From the NCBI RefSeq assembly GCF_011075055.1, contig NC_058139.1, positions 1,580,501 through 1,644,500 on the forward strand: DNA of 64,000 nt, written 5' to 3'. Source of the stretch: Mangifera indica (Eukaryota; Streptophyta; Magnoliopsida; Sapindales; Anacardiaceae). This document shows positions 51,901 through 64,000 of this stretch, one piece after another; position 1 is the stretch's first letter; every line of letters begins with the position of its first letter. A program made the position numbers and the translations under genes. The notes beneath the pieces are model-generated. The model saw only the letters and a program-made list of their open reading frames with translations, was not told the DNA's origin and ran no database searches.

Positions 51901-52434
51901 GCCATTTTCAATTGAAATGCTCACACGACACACAACATTCTCTTCCGATTTTTATGGTATAATGATCTTCTACTGGTTGGTTTTATTTTGTAGAAGAAGA
52001 TCTCTTATTTGCAATAACAAAACCTCTCTTTGAATCTAAGTTTCTCACTTTCTCTCACCACAACTACTTGAAACTGGACATATCCACCAAAGTTGTTGAC
52101 ATCACTTTTGTCTGCTCTTCCAAGTGATTTGCATTCATGGGTAGCTGCCAAGTCTTGGATTTAAACTCGTCTTGTATTAAAGTTTTTACCTTTTCCTTTT
52201 GTTAACTGGTACTTTGTTCACACACCAGACCCCATTTTAGTATATTGCAGTAGTCCGTGTTCCACTTTATTGTAGTTTCTTTTCTTCATAAACCCTTATC
52301 TCCAACTCATTTGATTCTTTTTTAGTTTTTTTTTTTTTTTTTGTTGTGGGTTGCTTTAAATGAGTTCTTGTTTTGAGTCTTGTGGTTTGTTGATGAAAAC
52401 TGAGTGATAAAGAGTGTAGAATCTTGAACTGGAA
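45993..52434. other. Long repeat-rich intergenic region
   Basis: About 6.4 kb without a recognisable protein. It contains a 42-bp tandem pair at 48379-48462, Mutator-like terminal segments near 49650-49675 and 51330-51355 (GGGTGGGAATAAGTTCTCTGGCC), and an AT-rich repeat around 50720-51180 related to 30930-31200. The final 700 bp (from about 51700) become CT-rich and probably hold the promoter and leader of the LRR receptor gene. Confidence 0.55.
48379..48462. repeat. 42-bp tandem duplication
   Basis: Two units, 48379-48420 and 48421-48462, each read AACTTGATTAAAAAGT(T)A, then CTT(T/C)GTGCTTCGGTCA and (G/A)TC(A/G)AATT, with only four or so differences. Confidence 0.9.
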
Positions 52435-55400
52435 ATGAGATCGGTTGAGCTTCTTTTTCTTGTATCTGGAGTTCTTTTTGTGACCTGTGATGCCTTTGCA
52501 ACAAATGAAGGTAACATTTCATCTGTAAACTCTACTTGTTTGTATCAGATCTTGACTCCTTTTAAGTTTTGTCTGGTTGCTGAGAAACTTCGGAAATAGA
52601 CGGGAAACTTGCCTGGTCAACATTGTACTTTTTTTAATTTTTTTTTTTACTTACTATTATGATGCTAAGATTTGACCACATTCCAATAGATTTTGATTTC
52701 GAAGTACAAATGTATCTACAATCGTTTACATTTCCCGCATTTTCTCTGTGATCAAACGGTTTATTATAGTTATTATTGAAGATATGATAATCTAGCATTC
52801 AAATCGTTGATTTCAACTTTGTTATTGCTCATCGGGAACTTTTGGATTTCCGTAGTTTTGGCTCTCAGAGCATTTAAGGAAGCTATATATGAAGATCCAC
52901 ATATGGTTTTTTCCAATTGGAATCCGCTAGATGCAGATCCTTGTGATTGGTCTGGCATTGCTTGTAATATGGGTAGAGACCATGTTTTTAAAATGTAAGC
53001 TATTCTCCACTGAACATATATCAGATGATTGCAGTTTAAGATGAATCAAGTCTTTAACATTTTTTGGATTGGAATTTTGTTTGTAGAAACATCTCTGGAT
53101 TGTCTTTGAGGGGGTTCCTTGCACCAGATTTGGCTCAAATCACTTACTTGCAAGAGCTGTATGATATTTTTTTAATCTCACAGTTAACCTGCAATACCTT
53201 AATGCATTATTAAAGTTTTATATCTGGTGTTGTTATTTTGTAGGATTTTGCACGGGAATAATTTGATTGGGATAATACCTAAAGAACTGGGCATGTTGAA
53301 ACACCTAAGAGTTTTGGATTTGGGGATGAATCAGATTACGGGTCCAATTCCACCAGAGTTTGGGAATTTAACTAGTTTGGTTAAAATGTTAGTGACATTT
53401 GATCGTTGTTGCCCCTAGAGCTGCCTTTTATTCTTGTCTCTCTATGGTTTTTAACTTCTACATTTTACTTTTGCTACAGAAACCTTCAGTCAAATGGGTT
53501 GACTGGGAGACTGCCGCCTGAGTTAGGCAATTTGATATATCTCCGGGAACTTCGTTTGGATAGGAATAAGCTCCAAGGAACTTTCCCTGCTGGTGGCAAT
53601 TCAGATTTTACAGATAGTGTACATGGAATGTAAGTAAATTATCATTGCCTTCAGTAATTTTTCGTAGTTACCATTGCAATTTGAAATTAGGTGATGAGCT
53701 GATCTTATAAAGCGTGAAGGGCATAAGCTAGAGTCACCATGAACAATTGCTGAACTTTTGGATTCTGCAAGATAGGCTCAAGTTTGGCATTTTTTATCTT
53801 ATTTGATGTAGGCCTACGATGTTGAAAACTGCTAAAGATGGCTAACTACCTAACACCTGGTCTAGACATGGGTAGCTAATATATAAAATGCTTTTAGCTC
53901 TTCTCATACTTTCCTAGTTTAACATATCATGTGGAGTTTTGGCACTGAATCTTGTAACCTTTACTATTGGGAAGGATCAGTTCTGTTGATAAATGATACT
54001 GGTATTGGTTGGATATATGTCAGTGTAATGAAGTTGTGTAAGTTAATTATGGAAAATGCTTCTAGAAATCTTCTTCCAGGGGGGAAATAACATTACTCTA
54101 AACCATGTTCAGGTTCTGATATTGTTAATTATTTTTTTTTGTAATTGCTTTATTCTTTAGGTATGCCTCAAGTGCAAACTTAACTGGCTTGTGTCGCACA
54201 TCTCAGTTGAAAGTGGCAGATTTCTCATATAACTTCTTTGTTGGGAGCATACCAAAGTGCTTGGGTTATCTTCCAAGGTACTTGTTCTGTGCATTTGTCA
54301 TGCTGATTTTTTATTTCTTTTTTTCTGTAAGCTTACCTTATCTCAATTTGTTTTATGCAGTACAAGCTTTCAGGGGAACTGTCTCCAGAACAAAGATATC
54401 AAACAGCGAGCTGCTGCATTATGTGGTATGTTTGACTTGGGCTTATACTTGATTGTCCTGATGAAGCATTAAGTTGGAGCATGTATGCAGAAATTTTTTA
54501 AGTTCAACAAAGAATTTGTTATTAAATGATACCATCCTTTCAAGTTGTAAAAACGTATGCAGTTGGCCATGGTCTACTCAGTTAAAGTGAATTTACCAGA
54601 CTGAATTTTACAATCACCTATTGAGACGTTAGAGTTTCGTCCACAGATGCTGAAATGCAAGTGTCAGTTCTGTATTGGAAAGTGTTTTTTTAATAGTTTG
54701 TATGTTTAATTTGGATTTTTTGTCACCTGTTCTCTATTTAAACTTACCAGTACTGGTTCTTGTATAAACTTATATTACTTAAGTATCTGAACTTTCATAA
54801 AGTTCCTTTCATAGGTGGTGTTCCACCAGCGAAAGCTTATTCGCCAATCATTTCTAAACACCAGCATCCTGTAGAAGTATCCAGACATCAGGCTTCATCG
54901 AAACCTACCTGGCTTTTGGCTCTTGAAATAGTGACAGGAACCATGGTGGGCTCTCTCTTTCTTATTGCAATTCTCACTGCACTACAGAGATGGAATAGCA
55001 AATCTTCAATTATAATCCCTTGGAAGAAATCAGCTAGTGATAAAGATCATACAACGGTGTTCATAGGTTGGGCTACTTGCCATTAAATATTTCTGCTTTG
55101 GTAGTAGAGTAGTTCATTACTTTAGTTAAAAAATTAGCTAACACGATGGGGTAGTTGTATAGATTCTGAGATCTTGAAAGATGTCGTGAGATTCAGCAGA
55201 CAAGAGCTTGAAGTAGCTTGTGAAGACTTCAGCAATATAATTGGCTCTTCACCAGACAGTTTGGTCTACAAAGGCACCATGAAAGGTGGGCCTGAAATTG
55301 CTGTAATATCCCTCTGTATTAAAGAAGAGTACTGGACAGGTTTTCTGGAGCTCTATTTCCAGAGAGAGGTAATCATACACATTTCATTGCAGTATGATTT

Positions 55401-56800
55401 CAGTGTAAAAGGAGATAAACTGGGAAAAATCTCTAAAATTTTCCTGTTATTGCTTTTCAGGTGGCAGATTTGGCAAGACTAGATCACGAGAATACGGGGA
55501 AGTTACTGGGGTATTGTAGGGAGAGTGCTCCATTTACAAGAATGCTGGTTTTTGAATATGCATCAAATGGGACACTGAACGAGCATCTCCATTGTAAGTC
55601 AGATTTATTTGTTTAAAATTAGTTTCCTTATCATATTCCATTAGTTCATGGCTGAGTCATCTATATGACTGCAGATGGAGAAGAATGTCAGTTATCTTGG
55701 ACACGGCGTATGAAAATTGTTATAGGAATTGCCCGTGGACTCAAATATCTTCACACAGAACTTGACCCACCATTTACCATATCAGAGTTGAATTCTAGTG
55801 CTGTGTATCTTACAGATGATTTTTCACCTAAGGTATTCTTGTCTGACCCAAATTTGCAAGTTAATGTTGTACTTTCTACATGATCTATAGCATGTTTGTA
55901 TTGGTGTCACTTACTGATTCAGACCGAAAGAATCTGTTAAATGCTATAAACACTCCGAATTGATGGGTGAATGGGATGTGCTATGGCAGCTTGGAAGTTG
56001 GGAATCAAAAGCATGAAAAATTGAGTTGGGTATCCAAGTAGCAAAGCCTTTCACATGAGGAAAACGTTCTATTGTTAATCAGTTCCTCATGTGACTGAGA
56101 CTTTATGATGAGAATAAGAGTTTTGTTAGCTATGTCCAGATTCTTTCTTGAATATTCATATATTTTTTGGGGTAAAAATTAGAAATTAACATTCTAACTG
56201 CATGAATATCTGGATTCTAAGAACATCTTTTAACTTCTACTGTAGTTGGTTGATTTTGAAAGTTGGAAGACAATTCTTGCAAGATCAGAGAAAAACTCTG
56301 GTTCTATTGGCAGCCACGGTGCTATCTGTCTACTACCGAATTCTCTCGAGGAACGCCATCTGGATGTCCAAGGCAACATCTATGCTTTTGGTGTACTTTT
56401 ACTGGAAATAATCAGTGGAAGGCCCCCTTACTGCAAGGACAAAGGGAGCTTAGTAGAATGGGTATGCAACTTGTGAATTTTCAACACTTTGTCTATATTC
56501 TCTCAAGTTTACTTTTAATATGAACAAAAACATAAAACTCTTATGTCCTTGCAGGCTAAGGAGTATCTTGAATTGCCGGAAGTAATGTCTTATGTGGTGG
56601 ATCCTGAGTTGAAACATTTTAGTTATGAGGACCTCAAAGTCATTTGTGAAGTAGTAAACATGTGCCTCAACTCTGACGCCGGCAAGCGGCCATCTATGCA
56701 GGAATTGAGCTCCATCTTAGAGAGCAGAATTGACACATCTATATCAGTTGAGCTGAAAGCATCGTCTTTGGCTTGGGCTGAGCTTGCACTTTCATCATGA
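52435..56800 (+). CDS. LRR receptor-like pseudokinase (At1g63430 type)
   Basis: Thirteen exons join in phase: 52435-52510, 52856-52994, 53087-53158, 53244-53387, 53480-53629, 54161-54277, 54361-54425, 54815-55066, 55163-55368, 55461-55593, 55675-55832, 56246-56461 and 56555-56800. They give 657 residues. The product has a signal peptide (about 1-22), an LRR N-terminal cap (DPCDWSGIAC), about four leucine-rich repeats, a membrane span near 287-311 (WLLALEIVTGTMVGSLFLIA) and a kinase-like domain (about 345-640). Order and sequence match the Arabidopsis At1g63430/At5g41180 family, including ITYLQELILHGN, SLAWAELAL at the C-terminus and similar length. Catalytic motifs are missing: EIAVISL has no VAIK lysine, the HRD loop reads TISELNSSAVYL, and DFG reads DFE. 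It is probably a signalling scaffold, not an active kinase. Confidence 0.95.
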
Positions 56801-57536
56801 TTGAGTTGGAGCTAACATACAGTAGATTTAGATATATACAATTGTATTACTCATTTTTCTTTTCTGTTCTCTAATTTTTCATCGTCATTGTAAATGGTGC
56901 ATGTTAAAGAAAACATAGAGCTTGATGGATGACAAGGTGCCGTGGGATAATCAGTAAAGTTCTGAGATCACAAAATACTAAATCTAGTTGTTGCTAATGA
57001 ATAGATTGAGTCTTCTCCGACTTCTCTTTCTCTGGTGTTACTGATTTTCTTCTCCTTAAGTTAGCCAAACTCAAATTAGCTGTTTTGGATTCAAACCGAA
57101 CTCATATTGGTTTTTATTTGAGTCGACTGGATTAAAAAAATGAAGAATGTTTAACCCAATAAAGTTCTGAATCGCAGAGTGGTAATTCTAGTTCTTGCTG
57201 ATGAAGCGTGTGAAGTACTTGCATTGCATTAGCTCTTTTTATTTGGGTGTTATTAGAAACAGTCATTCTTAGGACTACCTTTATATGGAAAGCCTTAATC
57301 TGGGTCAGGTTCAGTTTTAGATTGATTTAAATTTGCAAGAGTCAATTTGAGATTAATGAGATGATATTTGAAGTTAAAAAATAATTTTATCTTGGATTCA
57401 GTTTGAACTAGTTTGATTTCAAATATTTAGACTGATTCAAATTCAGTTGTTTTTATGAGAACAAATCTGAACTTAATCTTGAACAATCACATCACAAAGG
57501 AGCCAAGGTTGTAGCTGCTAGTTGGTCATTAAGGCA
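56801..57536. other. 3' flank of the LRR gene and intergenic
   Basis: This holds the 3' untranslated region of the receptor gene. It is followed by a dispersed repeat (57060-57120, 57300-57480) with GATTCAAATT and AGTTTGA-type motifs. I see no gene. Confidence 0.5.
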
Positions 57537-58800
57537 TACATACTTTTGTACCACACAGTCTAATGCGTGGGCGACGAGCTGCCAACAAAATTCCAATTTC
57601 CATAACTGTTACAGCTACCTTTCGCAAAGTGCCACCATTTCCAGGGCAGGAAGTCCTCCCAATTTCAGCAGTGATAGTATAGCAGGCATGACACTTCAAT
57701 ATCCACCTGCAAACAAAGACAAAGGAAATCTACACTATGTTATGATATATCATAATCAAATGCTAACTGTGGGGAAAAAGGAAATACTAACAAAAAGAAA
57801 ATTGTTCAGCCATTCAAACAACTTTGTGATACATGCAAAACCCACTTGATAATATATGTTTCATTAATTTATCACTATGCATAATTTTGATACATGCAGG
57901 AAGATGTCATCATTGGTTAGAAGAATATAAGCGTCACCAATATGCCTATGCAACTGGCGAATGTGCATTCCTCCAGGTGCAAGTACGCGTAAGCCCATCT
58001 GCAGAAGAACATTTTGCATAGCGAAGTCTCCACCAGTTATGCAAGCTACACTTGACTCAGATAAGGATCTCAGCATCCAAACTGCTAGCATCATCCAAAT
58101 GTGAATCAAGCCTAGTAGAAGAATCATCTGCATCCTCTCTTCCTGAATTGAATTCAATGAATCTTTTTCAAGCCTCATTTGCTTTAAAATAGAGAAAATT
58201 TCTTCACTGCCAGCATGTGCCCCTTCAGAGCCCGGATGCAACTGCTGACCTGCATGAAAAGTTTCCTCAATTTCTTGTGATGCAGATCAGCAGTTGCATC
58301 CAGGCTCTGAAGGGGCGCGGCAGATCACAAGTTCCCTCATAACTTGTTGATATTTTTATTCATCTCCATTTCTTGCTGAGCATCTTTTTGAGACAAGGCC
58401 CCATAATATTCATGCCTAGCTTTTCTTCTAAGAAATCTTCCATGAGCACTTTGGCTGACAGCAGGCATCCAATCACCACATCATAATCAAATTGCCCCTG
58501 AGAAGCATCAATTCCATCTGCCACAATCTTCTTGCCTTCCTCAACACCATTATCCAAAGCTTCCCACTCTTCTACATAGGTAACATTAGACCCCCAACCT
58601 GGCATATCCTCTCAGGCAATCTCTTCACATTAACCGTTTGAACCGGGGGTGGCACATCCCTCAAATGTTTAGTTCCATGCATCTGAGCCTCAAGCGTATG
58701 AGTCAGAGCAATCAATTTCAGATCAACATCAGAAACTGTCTGCAAACCAGCCGTTGCCTTGCAAACTATCACTAATAACACAAACCACAAACGGTAACCA
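57537..58800 (-). pseudogene. NOB1: Decayed NOB1 (20S pre-rRNA endonuclease) copy
   Basis: Minus-strand pieces follow NOB1 order. LQTVSDVDLKLIALTHTLEA and HGTKHLRDVPPPVQTVNVKR (58790 to about 58625) come first. PGWGSNVTYVEEWEALDN (from about 58603) and then KKIVADGIDASQGQF follow. Next are ILKQMRLEKDSL (about 58195) and MLRSLSESSVACITG, AMQNVLLQMGLRVLAPGGM and RQLH (to 57946). After a GC-AG intron, WILKCHACYTITAEIGR and GGTLRKVAVTV (57706 leftward) complete the series. The first piece ends in a one-base deletion (RLPE, then out of frame). About 50 residues are missing before KKIVADG, and another frameshift precedes MLRSL. The zinc ribbon reads CPGNGG where NOB1 has CPKCGNGG, losing a metal ligand. 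The PIN nuclease domain is absent and the C-terminus stops after GTK. NOB1 makes the 3' end of 18S rRNA; this copy cannot. Confidence 0.85.
58220..58315. repeat. 36-bp inverted repeat with 24-bp loop
   Basis: Arms 58220-58255 and 58280-58315 are reverse complements except for two positions (CCCCTTCAGAGCCCGGATGC against GCATCCAGGCTCTGAAGGGG at the outer parts). They lie inside the NOB1 pseudogene and can form a near-perfect hairpin. Confidence 0.9.
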
Positions 58801-60144
58801 AAATTACTTTGTGAACTGTATTAGCCAATTAATATTTTCCAAGAGGAACTCACTTTGTGATCAGAAAATTCACTTTTACAAACTAAGATACCTTCAAAAG
58901 TTTAAGTTGTAACTCAATAGTTCTTTAAAATCACAAAATGTCTTCAATATCATATTCAAAAATTGTTTGTAATGAGGAATTTAAATTTCCTTTTCTAATT
59001 CTAGACTCTCAGTAACAAGCCCTTACTATGAATTCTTGCGATCAAACCCCTTGGATTCAATTTAACAAGCTAAGCCATTTACAACATTCATCAGAATAGA
59101 AATGGCATGACTAAAAAGGCCATTTACAGGTTTGAGTTTCGATTCCACAGAATGCAAAGTATAATAAAAGAGTGGGATATGAGGTCCCCTTTTATCTTAT
59201 GGTCTAATTACATTCGAAAATATTAAAAAAAAAACTATTTTGTTTTCAACATAAATTATTTCACAAGATGAAATTATACAAACTTATTAAGTGCCTGCCT
59301 TTGTTGAGTGAATTAGGAGAGAGCTCCATGGACTCGATAGTGAAGGGAATGAAATTAAGGCAGTGATGGGATGCGGGGTCAGGAATTTCTCTAAGACTTT
59401 GGAAACGATGACGAATTAATCAACAAAAGTAAAAAGATAAAAAATCCACATGAAAAATAAAATTTTAGGCATTCATTTTATTTTTTATAAATAAAATCAC
59501 TATTTTCATTTCTTAAAACAATTCAACTTAACTTTCATGTTTTATTTTAATAATGAACATAAAATAAAAAGATATTAATTTATAAGTTAAAAATATGTAC
59601 ATAAAGTTGTTCTCGAATTAAAATGACATTTTTTCTATGCATAAACCTGTGGTGGAATGTAACATTAACTGTTATATTAAACTCAACGTATAATTAGACT
59701 CTTTTATGATAAGATAAGTATAAGTAGGTTTAAATTTCAATTTAACTTAATTTAAATCTATTCTTATTTTTTGATGGTAACGTTTTGCCCAAAAAACAAC
59801 AGAAGGGACAAATCTTAACAACTCCATATACACTTGATTACTTTGCATCTTTGTTTTTCAATAATTAAATATGGAGATTTTTTTAATTATATGCATACAA
59901 ATTTTTATAGGGAAAAAAATACATGAAGTGTATGTAGTTTACTAGTGTCTCAAGTCTAGAAATTAAATTTCCATAGCCTAACATAACCCTATATATATAT
60001 ATATAGGGTTGCATGTTGTAAAAATAAGGGTACGAGAATCCCTACTGAACAAAGTACAACGACGTTGTTGTAAAAATAAATGAATCAAGCCCTGCATGTT
60101 GCACAAATAGTGAGGCGGAGTCCGCCCAAACATGAAGAATGAAG

Positions 60145-60197
<53 letters not shown>

Positions 60198-60219
60198 TTA
60201 TATAAGGCTGTTGAATCGC
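58801..60219. other. Intergenic, no gene seen
   Basis: Any 5' part of the NOB1 copy is not recognisable here. The DNA is AT-rich (59440-59620), with a short TA run at 59990-60005 and the long (TA)n run at 60149-60192. Part of the right end is probably the 3' untranslated region of the actin-depolymerizing factor gene. Confidence 0.5.
60149..60192. repeat. (TA)n microsatellite
   Basis: About 44 bp of pure TA repeat, 28 bp beyond the stop codon of the ADF gene, so probably inside its 3' untranslated region. Confidence 0.92.
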
Positions 60220-61400
60220 TTAGAGGGCTCTTGACTTGATGATGTCAAAGCTCATCTCGCTGGGATCAGTAGCCTGTAACTCAACTTGAACCCCGTCCAA
60301 TTCTCTCCTGAATCTGTCCTTTGAACTTGCATACAACATTTTACTCCTTATAATTGATGTATCAGGGGACCTGTAAGCAAAGTTTTACAGTCGAGATCTT
60401 TGATATATTACATTAATTTATTGAATTGAAATGAATGAATATATACCATGCAATGAAGAAGATCTTGCTCTTTTGAACGTTCTCGTCAGTAATGAAATCA
60501 AGGTCATAGACAGCATAGCGACACTCATTAACAGGCAAATTGGCAGTGAAATCATCGTAGCTTTCAGTGGGTTGTCCCAGTTTCTCAACTGTCACTTGCT
60601 GATCTTCTATTTTGAACACAATGAACCGGTAGCTCCTCTTTGCTTTTAGTTCCAGGAACTTCAGCTTACATTCATCATTCACTGCCATTCCAGATGAGGA
60701 ATTTGCCTGCATGCACTTACGTTCATTTCGCATTTACTAATATTGTCGTTACTTCATTAAGGATTTCATTCTTAATGTTTATTAAGGGCCGTGACATATT
60801 AATTTGGTTCCTTCTTCTGTTCTTTTCTCTGAACAAAAATATGGAATATTTCATCAACCATTCAACATCTAGTCATTAATGAAGTGGGCTTCAATGGTGG
60901 TTCAACTACCGGACAATACAAAATCTGAAACCTAATTTGGCAGCTAAGATTATCTGGCGTCAAGTGCATCAAATCAAAACTACAAATATTAACTTCGTGT
61001 ATCTTATTCAATGACCAATATGTTTTGTCAATTATAGATCCATACAAGGTTTATCAATGCAAAACAATAATTTTTTTATTCAAGAATCTTATTTAACACA
61101 AACTGACCGTAAAATCGATAAACTTGAAGAGATTAGTTTAACAATTTATCGTAAGACTTAATATTTCATTATAGAATAACAGAAAGCACTAACTCATGTA
61201 CTAAAATCTATTTAAGGTTAAACAAAAATTTTCTTTAACCAATTTGACATAGGAGTACATCTCTTTCAAATAGATAAAATTTTAACAAAATTGTCAAAAG
61301 GGTTGATACAACTAACACTTATACCTAACTATGCAATTTGCTATTTACAATCATGACAATTATACAAGAAAAAACTAATAGAGAAAGAAATGCATACCAT
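60220..61400 (-). CDS. ADF: Actin-depolymerizing factor (ADF/cofilin)
   Basis: Three exons: 61398-61400 (the ATG alone), 60447-60706 and 60220-60370, giving 137 residues, the usual plant ADF size. The sequence [20 protein letters not shown], then [69 protein letters not shown] and [13 protein letters not shown] is a complete ADF-homology domain. Ser6 near the N-terminus, the phosphorylation site class in plant ADFs, is present. The actin-binding helix ([14 protein letters not shown]) is intact. The protein severs and depolymerizes actin filaments in the cytoplasm. A first exon whose only coding content is the initiator codon is the known plant ADF structure and confirms the start. Intron 1 is 691 bp and may carry regulatory elements. 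Confidence 0.95.
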
Positions 61401-62742
61401 TTTGCCACTAAGAGAGATGGGGATTTAGAATTGCAAAAGGAAGAGGGAAAAGGGCATAGGTAGGGGCAAGAGACAGAAAATGAGAGATATGCAAGTAGAA
61501 AAGAGAAAGAAGATCCTTGTTTTTTGGGGACAGTAGAGGTGGAGGTTTAAAGAAAGCCGAAACTTGGGGAAACTAGAAAATTTTCAAGGTCAAAAATTTG
61601 AGGTATTATTCATTGGGTATTTTGAGGAGAAAATGTCCACAAACTTAAATTAAAATCCAAATTTGGGCTATATTAGTCTTTAAACAATACTAATGCATGT
61701 TGATTATATTCTAATTATTTAAGGGTAGTGATAGAATTTATGAATAATGTCACCATTGGTTGAGGTCAGTTGGTGAATAAAGATAGCATTCTCTTTATAG
61801 AGTAAATTCAGTAGATTAGATGGCCTAACTAAAGATAATCAACATGTTTATTATATGTATAATACCTAATCAGCATCATATTATTACCTATTTAAGAGAT
61901 TCTAATAATATTTAGAGATAGATTTGAATCGAATTATATCTAAACAAAGATAAACTTGAACTTGACTAGAATCTAGAATTTTGCTCAAATTGATAGTGAG
62001 CTCGTTAGAAAAACTATCAAAGATGATAGAGAAAAAGAATTATATAAAATAACAGAAAACAAAAAGTTATCAAAAAAAACTAAAAAATAATCAAAAAGAT
62101 GAAAATTATTGGTGAAAATAAATATGACGATTTTCCAATAACTTGACTAAATTGAGTTGAAGATTGAGACTATCCCAACTAGGTTTTGACTTACTCACAC
62201 TAAATATCGAACTGAGTCTGAGCTGTTTTGGTTTGGATCCCCCCCAATACAACTATTAAGTTAATAAGCCTAAATAATTTGATAATTAGAATTTTAAATT
62301 ATATACAATATACATCCTAAATTTCAAATATGCATATATTCAGGCTTGACACTTAAGATTTTTATCTCATCACTAATCAAAGCTTTGAAATTCAACCTTC
62401 AAAATCTCGAAATGACAGTACCTACTACAATCCATTCTTTTCCCTCATAATTAAGCAAATTTATATAACGAGGCCATTAAAGGAATTTGATTTGTGATAA
62501 GTTGGAGAATAGTTAACAGAAGGAAGCAAAATGGTGGGTATGGAATTTCAGTTTGCTTCGTTCCCAAGGCTAACTTTGATTGATAAATCTGCACTCACAT
62601 GATGAACTCTCTGCACCTCACCACACTACCTGTCAATTATTTAACAGCTTTCTTTCCCGAATTCCACTCTTGTGGGAACCACATCTGTCAACTACATCAT
62701 CAAGTGTACGTAGAAACCAAGTCTCATTCTCTTTAATTCCAT
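61401..62742. other. Shared upstream region of ADF and beta-tubulin
   Basis: The two genes are divergent, so this 1.3-kb stretch holds both promoters. A purine-rich leader of the ADF gene (61400-61540) is followed by a dispersed repeat (61900-62230, AATTTGACTCAAA/GAACTGAGTCTGAG type) and AT-rich DNA. No coding frame is recognised; antisense frames over the tubulin leader are ignored. Confidence 0.5.
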
Positions 62743-62749
62743 TATAAAA
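62743..62749 (+). promoter_or_regulatory. TATA box of the beta-tubulin gene
   Basis: TATAAAA lies 76 bp upstream of the ATG at 62819, with a CT-rich leader between them. Confidence 0.6.
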
Positions 62750-62818
62750 ACCCCTCTTCACTCTCCATCCTCCCTGCCCATACTTTCCTAAGAAAAAAAT
62801 ATATATACTGCAAAGAAA

Positions 62819-64000
<1,182 letters not shown>

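Overview
This is a nuclear segment from a flowering plant, most likely a eudicot. The support is AT-rich intergenic DNA, short AT-rich GT-AG introns, and plant-only families: remorin, NF-YC, LURP-one-related, NT-C2 coiled coil, a plant LRR receptor pseudokinase, plant actin-depolymerizing factor and a plant beta-tubulin with its two usual introns. I cannot name the species. Exon joins below were worked out by hand from splice signals, reading phase and protein-family knowledge.

Layout. At 110-1098 (-) lies the 5' part of a remorin gene that runs off the left edge. At 5879 (+) is a small gene of unknown function and at 7487-7855 (-) an intronless NF-YC-like histone-fold gene. After about 7 kb of repeats comes a 9-exon NT-C2/coiled-coil gene (14918-20046, +). 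Two LURP-one-related genes follow on the minus strand, one intronless (21252-21800) and one with three exons (24902-25630), with an orphan exon-like fragment and a tandem duplication between them. A small HMA-domain gene (28651-29169, +) then begins a cluster. The cluster has three glycosyltransferase family 90 genes on the plus strand (32311-34287, 38614-40603, 42911-45992), a second HMA gene on the minus strand (34512-34991), and degraded pieces of a fourth GT90 and a third HMA gene. About 6.4 kb of repeats separates this from a 13-exon LRR receptor pseudokinase (52435-56800, +), a decayed NOB1 copy (57537-58800, -), an actin-depolymerizing factor gene (60220-61400, -) and a beta-tubulin gene (62819 to the right edge, +) that has a one-base frameshift.

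Context. From memory, the order NT-C2 coiled coil, LURP-one-related, GT90, LRR receptor kinase resembles Arabidopsis chromosome 1 around At1g63300-At1g63430. Its duplicate region on chromosome 5 (At5g41140-At5g41190) carries the LRR kinase next to NOB1. The window therefore looks like an old conserved block, with local GT90/HMA amplification and loss of its NOB1 copy. The genes do not form one pathway. Actin-depolymerizing factor and tubulin are cytoskeletal, GT90 enzymes act in the secretory pathway, and remorin and the LRR kinase act at the plasma membrane.

Intergenic DNA holds a foldback Mutator-like family (one clean 829-bp copy with a 9-bp target duplication at 41583-42411), dispersed AT-rich repeats and microsatellites. 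I found no CRISPR array, rRNA or convincing tRNA. I saw no wholly new system. The least expected features are the decaying GT90/HMA array, the NOB1 pseudogene with an internal inverted repeat, the tubulin frameshift and the orphan exon.
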